From NCBI RefSeq assembly GCF_016772275.1, contig NZ_CP065425.1, forward strand, positions 796,001 to 860,000: 64,000 nucleotides of DNA, read 5' to 3'. Positions 17,639-25,717 of the stretch are shown here, piece by piece (position 1 is the stretch's first letter; each line of letters begins with the position of its first letter). The notes below the pieces were generated by a model. It was not told the DNA's origin, ran no database searches, and worked only from the letters and a program-made list of their open reading frames with translations. The DNA comes from Heyndrickxia vini. Its GTDB lineage: Bacteria; Bacillota; Bacilli; Bacillales; Bacillaceae_C. Made by a program: the position numbers and the translations under genes.

Positions 17639-18082
17639 ATGGAACTGAAGAAAAGTCTTATTGGCCGATCAGGATCGCCTTTTGTATTTGAAGTAGAAAA
17701 AAGACATATTCGTCAATTCGCGGAAGCCATTGGCGATCCGAATCCGTTATATGTCGACGAGGAGTATGCGCGGAATACAAAATTTAGAGGGATTATCGCC
17801 CCGCCAACTTTCCCTATTGCCATTGGACAGGAAGGGGAAGGAATTGATTTACCACTTGATCAGAGACGAATGCTTCACGGAGAACAAGAATTTATTTATG
17901 AGCGTCCGATACGCCCGGGAGATAGGTTGTATTGTCAAATGAAGGTGACAGATGTGTATGAACGCGAAGGCAAGAAAGGACCAATGCAATTCATCGTCCT
18001 TGATACTGAAATGAAAGATGAAAACGGACAATTAGTCGTAATTAGTCGCACCAATATCATTTATCGAAGCATTACTTCTTAA
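17639..18082 (+). CDS. MaoC-N/FAS1-type dehydratase-like subunit lacking the catalytic His
   Basis: A 147-residue hot-dog-fold protein with the MaoC N-terminal (FAS1-like dehydratase) plan. The hydratase motif is degenerate: IGDPNPLYVDEEYA keeps Asp33 but has Tyr38 where active enzymes have His. It is followed by APPTFP, the usual sequence of this subgroup. Such subunits pair with an active MaoC protein, as ChsH2 does with ChsH1. The partner is encoded 32 bases downstream and keeps Asp and His. It starts 4 bases after the synthetase stop, behind GTGAGGGGGT. Confidence 0.85.
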   Translation: MELKKSLIGRSGSPFVFEVEKRHIRQFAEAIGDPNPLYVDEEYARNTKFRGIIAPPTFPIAIGQEGEGIDLPLDQRRMLHGEQEFIYERPIRPGDRLYCQMKVTDVYEREGKKGPMQFIVLDTEMKDENGQLVVISRTNIIYRSITS

Positions 18083-18114
18083 TAATCATATTGCAAGGAA
18101 GGAGGAAGGAATTG

Positions 18115-18531
18115 ATGTTAAATTACGATGATTTACAGGAAGGACAAAAACTACAATCATTAGTAAAAAAACCCGTAACAAAAGTACAATTGGTAAAATA
18201 CGCCGGAGCATCTGGAGATTTTAACCCGTTGCATACAGATGATGAGTTCGCCAAAAAGGTTGGTATGCCTGGAGTCATTGCCCATGGCATGCTTGTGATG
18301 GGTTTTCTAGGTCAATATATTGGAGAACTTGCCGGAGAAAAAGCGGAAATCTCAACCTTTCAAATGAGATTCGGTGCAATCACTCAGCCAGGCGATCAAA
18401 TTACTTGTTATGCGGTTGTGAAAAATATATATGAAGAAAATAATCAAGCTTTTGCAGGGCTGGAATTAATCGCTGAAAAAGCACCGGATAAGATAGTAGG
18501 ATCAGGCTATGCTGTTCTATCGTTTAAATAA
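18115..18531 (+). CDS. MaoC-type enoyl-CoA hydratase, catalytic subunit
   Basis: A 138-residue hot-dog-fold (R)-hydratase with the Asp-His dyad in GDFNPLHTDDEFA (Asp35, His40) and GVIAHGMLVMGF after it. It adds water to a trans-2-enoyl-CoA. ATG 18115 follows AAGGAGGAAGGA at a good distance; an in-frame TTG at 18091 is upstream of that site. With the preceding degenerate subunit it probably forms a two-hot-dog heterodimer. It would make the beta-hydroxyacyl-CoA that the next gene's aldolase-like product could split. Confidence 0.9.
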   Translation: MLNYDDLQEGQKLQSLVKKPVTKVQLVKYAGASGDFNPLHTDDEFAKKVGMPGVIAHGMLVMGFLGQYIGELAGEKAEISTFQMRFGAITQPGDQITCYAVVKNIYEENNQAFAGLELIAEKAPDKIVGSGYAVLSFK

Positions 18532-18593
18532 CCGAAAGTTAATTCTCTATAGTACCTAGGTATCAATGAATATAGAAAAAAGGAGGGTTTTTC

Positions 18594-19757
18594 ATGGGTA
18601 ATATAAAAGATCGATATGCCATTGTTGGTGTCGGAGAAAGCGAACGTTCGAAAAACTCGGGCACTACTCCATTACATTTAGCTTTAGATGCAGCCCGTGC
18701 TGCATTAAACGATGCAGGTTTAACTGCAAAGGATATAGATGGGGTTATGAATTATTCAGAAAATGATTCATGTACATCCCATCAACTTGCAACCTATTTA
18801 GGTGTTCGTCCGAAATATGTGAAAGATATTTTGGGTGGTGGAAGTAGTACAGAAATGTTGATTGCTGATGCCATTGGGTTAATTGAAACAGGCCAATTAA
18901 ACACAGTGTTGATTTATCGCTCAATGAATGGCCGTTCTGGTGTCCGTATGGGTGGCGGCAATTGGGATATGAACATGTTACAGAATGTCATTGAGGGAGG
19001 AAGCTACATTATTCCTTATGGTGCAGGAGCTCCAAGTCAATGGTTTGGTCTTTTTGCCTCCCGTCATATGTACGAAACAGGTCTTACAAAAGAGCATCTT
19101 GGTCATGTATGTGTTAGTTTCTATGAACATGCCCAACGAAATCCAAAGGCTTTCTTCTACGGTAAACCTTTGACGATGGAAGAATATTTACAAACACCGG
19201 AATTAACAAGTCCCTTTAATAAACATGATTGCTGTTTAGAATCAGATGAAGCAAATGCGATAATCGTTACTTCGGCAGAAAGAGCAAAGGATTGCAAGTC
19301 AAAACCAGTGTATATTATGGGAATCTCTGCGAGACAATGTATTTCCCATGCGCATTATTGGTCCAATCTTTCGGAAGTAGCGTCTGATTATGTAGCAAAG
19401 GACATTTATCAAAAAGCGGGTGTGTCACCAGCAGATATCCAAGTAGCTTCTATTTACGATTGCTTTAGCTGGGTTGTTCTCCGTCAGCTAGAGGCGTATG
19501 GTCTTGCTCCTCGTGGTGAAGTCGGTGACTTTGTTGCCACAGGAAATTTAAAAATGGGGGGAAGGCTCCCAACGAATACAGCAGGAGGAATGTTGTCGGA
19601 AGGATATACACATGGGATGAATAATGTTCTCGAAATTGTTCGCCAAATCCGACATGAATATGGAGATACGGATCGTCAAGTAAAAAACTGTGAAATCGGA
19701 ATTTGTACCGGTTGGGCGGGTCCTGATATTGCCGGTGCGATGATACTTAGAAATTAG
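18594..19757 (+). CDS. Thiolase-fold protein of the Ltp2 aldolase type
   Basis: 387 residues with a full thiolase fold but without thiolase chemistry. Where thiolases have the nucleophilic Cys this protein reads LGGGSSTEM (residues 80-88), and the GHP histidine is replaced in LSEGYTHGMNN. Two tyrosines, Tyr288 in IYDCFSW and Tyr338 in EGYTHG, lie 50 apart. As I recall, the catalytic tyrosines of the steroid aldolase Ltp2 show the same motifs and spacing. Those enzymes split a beta-hydroxyacyl-CoA into a ketone or aldehyde and a short acyl-CoA, and need a DUF35 partner. Here the DUF35 gene follows 8 bases on. The steroid substrate itself is not implied. ATG 18594 follows AAAGGAGGG. Confidence 0.85.
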   Translation: MGNIKDRYAIVGVGESERSKNSGTTPLHLALDAARAALNDAGLTAKDIDGVMNYSENDSCTSHQLATYLGVRPKYVKDILGGGSSTEMLIADAIGLIETGQLNTVLIYRSMNGRSGVRMGGGNWDMNMLQNVIEGGSYIIPYGAGAPSQWFGLFASRHMYETGLTKEHLGHVCVSFYEHAQRNPKAFFYGKPLTMEEYLQTPELTSPFNKHDCCLESDEANAIIVTSAERAKDCKSKPVYIMGISARQCISHAHYWSNLSEVASDYVAKDIYQKAGVSPADIQVASIYDCFSWVVLRQLEAYGLAPRGEVGDFVATGNLKMGGRLPTNTAGGMLSEGYTHGMNNVLEIVRQIRHEYGDTDRQVKNCEIGICTGWAGPDIAGAMILRN

Positions 19758-19765
19758 GAGGAATT

Positions 19766-20185
19766 ATGATGAATTTTGCAAAACCCATTCCGGTGAAAAA
19801 TCAAGATAATCATCCATATTGGGATGCCGCTGATCGTCATGAACTTGTGGTACAAAAATGTCAAAGCTGCGGAGAATATGCCCATCCACCAGGTCCGAGC
19901 TGTGCGAAATGCGGAAGTAGTGAGCTTTCTTGGGAGAACTTTGGTAATGACATCAATGGAACGGTTTATTCGTTTATCGTTTCTTATCGAGCGTTTCTTC
20001 CAGGCTTTCAAGATGACCTACCTTTAATCATTGCCATTGTTGAATTGGAGGATGCACCACAAGTGAAAATTATCGGAAATATATTGGATTGCTCTCCAAA
20101 GTGCGTTGAAATTGGCATGAAAGTAAAAATGACATGGAAACAGTTATCAGATGATCGTGCCATTCCGCAATGGATTCAAGTATAG
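19766..20185 (+). CDS. DUF35 zinc-ribbon/OB-fold partner of the Ltp2-like protein
   Basis: 139 residues: an N-terminal helix with HPYWDAADRHELVVQKC, a four-cysteine zinc ribbon (CQSCGE and CAKCGS) and an OB-like domain from about residue 60 (VYSFIVSYRAFLPGF). Ltp2-type aldolases are active only with such a domain, which in actinobacteria is often fused to the MaoC protein ChsH2. Here it is separate. Two adjacent ATG codons (19766, 19769) follow AGGAGG; the second has the better spacing. The end overlaps nothing, and the ACAD gene begins 35 bases later. Confidence 0.88.
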   Translation: MMNFAKPIPVKNQDNHPYWDAADRHELVVQKCQSCGEYAHPPGPSCAKCGSSELSWENFGNDINGTVYSFIVSYRAFLPGFQDDLPLIIAIVELEDAPQVKIIGNILDCSPKCVEIGMKVKMTWKQLSDDRAIPQWIQV

Positions 20186-20220
20186 TTTTTTCAAGTAGTG
20201 GCAAAGGAGGACGAAGGAAA

Positions 20221-21402
20221 ATGGACTTTTCATTTACAAAGCATGAGGAAGAATTTCGCCAAGAGCTAAGAACCTGGTTAGAGGAGCATTTACCTAAGGA
20301 TTGGGTAATGAGTAATCAAAAGTATGTGAAGGACCCTGTTTTTTTAAGAAATTGGCAAAAGGAACTATATGAGGGAGGTTGGGGAGCAATTGCCTGGCCA
20401 GAAAAATATGGTGGCCGGAATGCCACCCTTATGGAGGAAATTATATACGAACAAGAAATGGTTCGTGCAAAAGCACCCTCACCAATTAATTATGTTGGAA
20501 TCCATATGGTTGGACCGACATTAATGGACATTGGTACTGAGGAACAGAAAGAACAGTACTTACAGAAAATGCTGACGGGTGAGGAAGTTTGGTGTCAAGG
20601 ATATTCAGAACCAAATGCAGGTTCAGATCTTGCAGCAATTCAAACGAGTGCGGTAAAGGATGGAGATCGTTGGATTATTAATGGTCAGAAAGTTTGGACC
20701 AGTTATGGTCATGTTGCCGATCGCTGTTTCTTATTGGCACGGACGAACCATTTTGAGAAAAAACATAAGGGGATTACCGTTTTTCTTTTAGATATGAAAC
20801 AGGCAGGAGTTGAAACGCAGCCAATCATTCAAATGAATGGAGAACACGATTTTAATGAAGTGTTTTTAAAGGATGCGATTGCGTATGATGCGGACATTGT
20901 TGGCGAAGTTGATGAGGGCTGGAGAGTCACTATGGCCCTGCTAGCACATGAAAGAACGGGGATAGGAGCCCAAGTATTTACATTGGAACAGCAATTTCAA
21001 GATCTTGTTACCCTTGCAAAAGAGAGGGAAGACCATGGTCAGCCATTAATAAAAAACCCATTCATTCGCAAAAATATGATTGATTTATATGCGCGTTCAC
21101 GTGGTTCCCTATTAAACTATTATCGGAATTTAACGAAAACATTAAAGAATGGTTATCCTGGACCTGAAGGATCGATGGATAAATTAATCGTTAGTGAAAT
21201 CACGAAAGATTTGTTTGCCCAATCAATCTCTATGCAAGGACATCAGGGAATCCTTTCGGAAGATGTTGACGGGGAACATTCATACTGGTCCAATAACTAT
21301 CTCTATTCCTTTGGTCAAACTATTGGTGGAGGAACAAGTGAAATTCAACGGAATACTATTGGTGAAAGAATACTAGGATTACCTAAGGACTTAAGACGCT
21401 AG
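20221..21402 (+). CDS. Acyl-CoA dehydrogenase, larger subunit with candidate catalytic Glu
   Basis: A 393-residue FAD-dependent acyl-CoA dehydrogenase with YSEPNAGSDLAAIQT (128-142), the VWTSYG flavin-contact region and the C-terminal IGGGTSEIQRNTIGERILG. The base normally in EGT near the C terminus is Gly here; Glu244 in LAHERTGIG is the likely base, as in isovaleryl-CoA dehydrogenase and the FadE/ChsE type alpha subunits. ATG 20221 is chosen because AAAGGAGG lies ahead; the frame extends upstream into the DUF35 gene. It is paired with a second ACAD gene 21 bases downstream, as in heterotetrameric steroid ACADs. Confidence 0.92.
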   Translation: MDFSFTKHEEEFRQELRTWLEEHLPKDWVMSNQKYVKDPVFLRNWQKELYEGGWGAIAWPEKYGGRNATLMEEIIYEQEMVRAKAPSPINYVGIHMVGPTLMDIGTEEQKEQYLQKMLTGEEVWCQGYSEPNAGSDLAAIQTSAVKDGDRWIINGQKVWTSYGHVADRCFLLARTNHFEKKHKGITVFLLDMKQAGVETQPIIQMNGEHDFNEVFLKDAIAYDADIVGEVDEGWRVTMALLAHERTGIGAQVFTLEQQFQDLVTLAKEREDHGQPLIKNPFIRKNMIDLYARSRGSLLNYYRNLTKTLKNGYPGPEGSMDKLIVSEITKDLFAQSISMQGHQGILSEDVDGEHSYWSNNYLYSFGQTIGGGTSEIQRNTIGERILGLPKDLRR

Positions 21403-21423
21403 GTTAATGGAGGTGGAAGGAAA

Positions 21424-22554
21424 ATGGATTTTGCTTTAAATCAAGAACAGGAATTGTTTAGGGGATATGTACGCAAATATCTAGAAAGTAAGGGGCTAAC
21501 GAAAATTGCTAGAGATTATATGGTGGATCAGGGTGAATCATTTCCGGCAATTCATACGGGATTAGCAGAGCTTGGCTGTTCAAGCATTAATATTTCGGAG
21601 TGCTACGGTGGAATGGAGCTGGGTGCACTAGATTTAGTTCCTGTCCTTGAAGAAATTGGGCGAGCCCTGCTACCTGGTTTATTTTTGGAAACAAATACAT
21701 TAGTTGTCCCTCTTCTGGAACAATTTGGAACAGAGGAACAGAAAGCAAGCTACTTACCGGACATTGCTGAAGGAAAAAGTACCTTCACCTTTGCTTGGCT
21801 TGAACATGATTACAACTATCAGCCTTCTGGAATCAAGCTTAAAGCACATCAAGAAAAGAACAGTATCATCATAGATGGTGTGAAAACATTAGTTCCAGAA
21901 GCTCAGATAGCCGATTATTTCGTTGTTGTCGCTCGAACAGGTAAAGAAGAAAAGGACATCTCCTTAGTAATTGTTGATCGTTCCCAATCCAATATGACAA
22001 TTCGGCCACAAAAAACGATTGATGAAGCGCGCTGCTTGTCAGAAGTGACGTTTAATCATCTTGAAGTACCACCAACACAAATACTTGGACCAATAAATGG
22101 AGGGTGGACTATTCTTCAAGAAGGTCTTTTATCCTTCAATGCCGCTCTTTCAACAATAATGGTTGGAAGCACAGATAAAATTGTCGAGATGGCAGTAGAA
22201 TATGCAAATATTCGTGAGCAATTCGGTCAACCGATTGGTCGATTTCAAGCGGTTAAACATAAAATCGTGGATATGAAAGTGGACCTGGAAACAGCACGCT
22301 CTCTTGCCTACTATGCCAATTGGGCTTTAGAAAATAAGACAGATGATCGCGTCCAAGCAATTACGATTGCCCGTATATTTGCTACAGATGCCTTTATACG
22401 TGCTGCATCCAACAATATTCAGATTCACGGTGGGATTGGATTTACTGAAGAAGTGGATTGCCATCTTTATCTTAAACGAGCACGATTTTATGAAAATTAT
22501 TTAGGAAGTACTCAACAATATTATGAACAGGCAGCCACTGCACTCGGATGGTGA
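21424..22554 (+). CDS. Acyl-CoA dehydrogenase, divergent second subunit
   Basis: 376 residues with the ACAD fold. The middle domain is degenerate: the usual substrate-binding SEP-GSD motif is replaced by AWLEHDYNYQP (about 116-126). The C-terminal helical domain keeps REQFGQPIGRFQAVKHKIVDM and the FAD-contact motif IQIHGGIGFTEE. This fits the non-catalytic but flavin-binding beta subunit of alpha2-beta2 ACADs such as ChsE1-ChsE2, with the gene at 20221 giving the active subunit. It starts at ATG 21424 behind GGAGGTGGAAGG. Confidence 0.9.
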   Translation: MDFALNQEQELFRGYVRKYLESKGLTKIARDYMVDQGESFPAIHTGLAELGCSSINISECYGGMELGALDLVPVLEEIGRALLPGLFLETNTLVVPLLEQFGTEEQKASYLPDIAEGKSTFTFAWLEHDYNYQPSGIKLKAHQEKNSIIIDGVKTLVPEAQIADYFVVVARTGKEEKDISLVIVDRSQSNMTIRPQKTIDEARCLSEVTFNHLEVPPTQILGPINGGWTILQEGLLSFNAALSTIMVGSTDKIVEMAVEYANIREQFGQPIGRFQAVKHKIVDMKVDLETARSLAYYANWALENKTDDRVQAITIARIFATDAFIRAASNNIQIHGGIGFTEEVDCHLYLKRARFYENYLGSTQQYYEQAATALGW

Positions 22555-22580
22555 AAATGACTGTGAAAGGATGATTTTTA

Positions 22581-24056
22581 TTGAAAACAATGAATGAAAT
22601 AAGAGTGTTTCAAAATGTAATCAATGGCAAACTTGTTTCAAGTTCTTCAACAAAAACAATTGAGAGTATTGATCCATCCACAGGAAAATGCTGGGCGACT
22701 ATACCGAATAGTACGAAGGAAGATGCTAAACTAGCGATCGATGCGGCACGAAAGGCTTTTCCCACCTGGGCTGCGCTTTCCGCTATGGAACGTAGTGAAT
22801 ACTTAAGGAAAGTTGGGGATGTCCTCTCCAAACATGGAGAGGAATTGGCTGAATTAGAAACGAGGGATAATGGTTGGGTTATTCGTGAGACAATCTATGG
22901 TCTCATCCCTAGTTTAACGAGTATTTGGTATGATGCAGCTAGTCGGGCTGCTGAAGGGGGAAGAGGTGAGACGGTTCAGCTTGGTGCATCTGCAGTTGGA
23001 TACACTTTACGTGAACCATATGGAGTAGTAGTTGGGATCACACCTTGGAATGCCCCTTTATTTACATTCACAGTAAAAGCAGCATCGGCCCTTGCAGCAG
23101 GAAATACGGTCATTATAAAACCTTCTGAGCTGGCATCGGTTTCCTCCTTGCACTATGGTGCGATTATTCAAGAAATCCTGCCACCGGGAGTTGTAAATGT
23201 TATTACTGGTTTTGGAGCAGAAGTGGGGGAACTGTTAGTAAGCCACCCTAATGTAAACAAAGTTAGTTTAACAGGTTCGGGGGCAACCGCACGTGCCATC
23301 GCAAAGTCAACCGCAACTAACCCTAAACCATTTATATTTGAACTAGGTGGCAAATCACCGAATATTATTTTTGAAGATGCTAACCTTGACAAGGCAGCTT
23401 TCGGTGTCACATTAAATGGGATTTTTACCGGAAATGCGGGACAAATTTGTGTGGGCGGATCAAGGATTTTGATTCAAAGATCCATTTACGACGAAATGAT
23501 AGCAAAAATGAAAAAAGTGATTGAGGAACAAATGAAATTTGGAGACCCAATGAATCCTGAAAGTGCAATGGGCCCGATCGCGACCCTTGCACAATTTGAA
23601 AAGGTTTGCTCCTATATAGAATTGGCGAAGAAAGAGGGAGGAGAAATTATCCTAGGTGGCCGTTATGGTTCAAAATGTCTTCAACCGAATGACTCTCATT
23701 TGGAAAATGGGTATTGGGTGGAGCCTACATTAATTCGAGTGGATGATCACTCCCTTCGAGTATGCCAAGAGGAGATATTCGGTCCAGTTGCGGTCGTAAT
23801 GCCGTTTGATACGGAAGAAGAAGCCCTCTCCATTGCTAATGATACTGAATATGGATTAGGGGCAGGAATATGGACGAACAATCTGGACCGTGCCCATCGC
23901 CTTACCCGGCAATTAGAATCAGGAAATGTATGGGTGAACACGTACCGTCGTGTTGGTCCAGAATTACCATTCGGAGGTCAAAAAGGAAGTGGTTTCGGAA
24001 CTGATTCGGTCCTAGAATACACACGTGAGAAAACCTGTTATATAGAAATTGGATAG
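22581..24056 (+). CDS. NAD(P)-dependent aldehyde dehydrogenase
   Basis: 491 residues of the ALDH superfamily: TPWNAPLF in the N-terminal cofactor domain, the conserved LTGSGATAR, the general base Glu in FELGGKSPN (about 253-261), the nucleophile Cys in GNAGQICVGGSR (about 284-295) and the C-terminal EEIFGPVAVV. It oxidises an aldehyde to an acid. A TTG start at 22581 is preferred: GAAAGGATGA lies ahead at normal distance, while ATG 22590 is too far. If the Ltp2-like enzyme releases an aldehyde, this would be the next step; that link is inference. Confidence 0.9.
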   Translation: MKTMNEIRVFQNVINGKLVSSSSTKTIESIDPSTGKCWATIPNSTKEDAKLAIDAARKAFPTWAALSAMERSEYLRKVGDVLSKHGEELAELETRDNGWVIRETIYGLIPSLTSIWYDAASRAAEGGRGETVQLGASAVGYTLREPYGVVVGITPWNAPLFTFTVKAASALAAGNTVIIKPSELASVSSLHYGAIIQEILPPGVVNVITGFGAEVGELLVSHPNVNKVSLTGSGATARAIAKSTATNPKPFIFELGGKSPNIIFEDANLDKAAFGVTLNGIFTGNAGQICVGGSRILIQRSIYDEMIAKMKKVIEEQMKFGDPMNPESAMGPIATLAQFEKVCSYIELAKKEGGEIILGGRYGSKCLQPNDSHLENGYWVEPTLIRVDDHSLRVCQEEIFGPVAVVMPFDTEEEALSIANDTEYGLGAGIWTNNLDRAHRLTRQLESGNVWVNTYRRVGPELPFGGQKGSGFGTDSVLEYTREKTCYIEIG

Positions 24057-24076
24057 TTTTCTATGATAGATAGATT

Positions 24077-25333
24077 ATGAATCGATTGGGGGAGTCGATC
24101 ATTACTCAAACGAAGGTTTTTTACGGTTGGTATGTGGTGATGAGTGGATTTGTCATTATGTTTGCAGCTTTTTCAATTATTAATGCTCTCCACAGTTTAT
24201 TTCTTGTCCCTGTTACGGAAGATCTTGGAATGAGCCGTACGACATTTTCTCTTGCGCTTTCCATTACTGGTCTTGGAGTTGCAGGTGCCTCACCCTTTAT
24301 GGGGAGGTTTCTTGTTAAAAGCAATATGAAACTTATCATGTCGGTTTGCGTGATAGTAGCAGGACTTGGATTTGCTTCGTTTTCACTTGCAAATTCTGCA
24401 CTATATTTCTGTGTTGTCGGCTTTTTAATAGGAATATGTGTTGCAGGCTTTTCCAATATTCCTATTTCCATCATGATCACTAATTGGTTTTATGAAAAAA
24501 AAGGAATGGCAATGGGGATTGCATTTGCAGGATCAGGGGTGGGCGCTGCAGCACTTAGTCCATTATTATCGTCCTTTATCGAGCAATTTGGCTGGCGGAT
24601 ATCTTATGTCATTGCCGGGGGATTAGTCATCGTTATCACCCTTCCATTCGTTTTATTGTTTACGAAGAAAAGTCCGATTGAAAAAGGGGTAATTGCTCTC
24701 GGATCCAACAATCAAGTAACAACGGTACAATTGCATGAAGAGGAAAGTGGAATGACAGTAGGAGAAGCTAAGACATCCGCTAAATTTTGGTTGTTTATCA
24801 TAGGAATTGTTTGCTTTGCTCTTGTGGCCGGAGGAGTACAGATGCATATTCCTGCATATTTAGTTGACATCGGGCACCCGGTTCTTTTTGCTGGAACGAT
24901 TTTTGGTCTATTATCGTTAACGAACACAGTTGGAAAGCTAATTCTCGGTGTAGTACTTGATAAATTTAGAACGGTAGGTGGAGCGATTTATGTAGGAATA
25001 TGTATGACCATAGCTATGCTTGCTCTTCTCTCAGCTACAACGCAAAGTCTAGCATTTGTATTTGCTATCGCCTATGGATTAAGCATTTCCATCGCTACCC
25101 TTGGACCGCCATTCATGACCGATGACCTTTTTGGCAAAAAGAACTTTGGGCAACTATTTGGTATTGTTCAAGTATTCTTCGTCGCAACAAGTTCACTCGG
25201 AGTCATCGTATCCGGGTTCATCTATGATGTAACAAACAGCTACCGATTCGCCTGGATCTTCTTTATGTGCTTATTTATCCTTGGAATGGCATGTGTACTC
25301 ATCGCCACCTCCATCAAAAAAAATCATCCCTAA
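24077..25333 (+). CDS. MFS transporter (monocarboxylate/oxalate-formate type)
   Basis: 418 residues with 12 predicted helices. VFYGWYVVMSGFVIMF at the start, GVAGASPFMGRFL in loop 2-3, and WFYEKKGMAMGIAFAGSGVGAA after helix 4 are the pattern of the OFA/monocarboxylate branch of the major facilitator superfamily. A cytoplasmic loop of about 40 residues separates helices 6 and 7. It starts 20 bases after the aldehyde dehydrogenase stop with only a weak ribosome site and is the last gene of the tight operon. It likely imports the pathway's acid substrate, which is inference. Confidence 0.88.
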   Translation: MNRLGESIITQTKVFYGWYVVMSGFVIMFAAFSIINALHSLFLVPVTEDLGMSRTTFSLALSITGLGVAGASPFMGRFLVKSNMKLIMSVCVIVAGLGFASFSLANSALYFCVVGFLIGICVAGFSNIPISIMITNWFYEKKGMAMGIAFAGSGVGAAALSPLLSSFIEQFGWRISYVIAGGLVIVITLPFVLLFTKKSPIEKGVIALGSNNQVTTVQLHEEESGMTVGEAKTSAKFWLFIIGIVCFALVAGGVQMHIPAYLVDIGHPVLFAGTIFGLLSLTNTVGKLILGVVLDKFRTVGGAIYVGICMTIAMLALLSATTQSLAFVFAIAYGLSISIATLGPPFMTDDLFGKKNFGQLFGIVQVFFVATSSLGVIVSGFIYDVTNSYRFAWIFFMCLFILGMACVLIATSIKKNHP

Positions 25334-25344
25334 GCACTAACATA

Positions 25345-25417
25345 AGTGCCTGACACCAATTATTCATTTTAGTGAATAATTATTGCAGAAATTGCATAAA
25401 TGGTACCTGACACTGTG
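25345..25417. repeat. Paired-palindrome dispersed repeat, copy A
   Basis: Two cores, AGTGCCTGACACCA (25345-25358) and ATGGTACCTGACACT (about 25400-25414), face each other across about 42 AT-rich bases containing TTATTCA/TGAATAA. The same plan recurs at 30584, 32805 and 45288. It starts 12 bases after the MFS stop codon. Confidence 0.65.
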
Positions 25418-25508
25418 TGAAGCTTTGAATATTAATTTTTTAATTGGGTGGTTGAGCTTGGTGAGTTACGAAGCTGTTATCGCACTTTTATATATGTATT
25501 GATTGATG

Positions 25509-25545
25509 ATGGGAGATAACCAGTTGGTTAATCTCCCACTTTTTA
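25509..25545 (+). terminator. Single copy of the GGGAGAT hairpin element
   Basis: GGGAGAT (25511-25517) pairs with ATCTCCC (25531-25537), with inner AACC/GGTT pairing, followed by ACTTTTTA. It is a solo copy of the unit that forms the array at 8918-9165. The rest of 25418-25717 shows no gene. Confidence 0.65.
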
Positions 25546-25717
25546 TGGATTGGAATTATGGTGGAATGAACGGGGAGGCACATATTACTTTCCTTAATTT
25601 AAAGAAGTGAAAAATTTTAAGATAATTTTGAATTATGAAAGGGAAAAAATTCTTCTAAAGCGAATAGTCTTTAAATAGATGGAAATCAATTAGTAATTTT
25701 GGAAGGAGAGATGTAAA

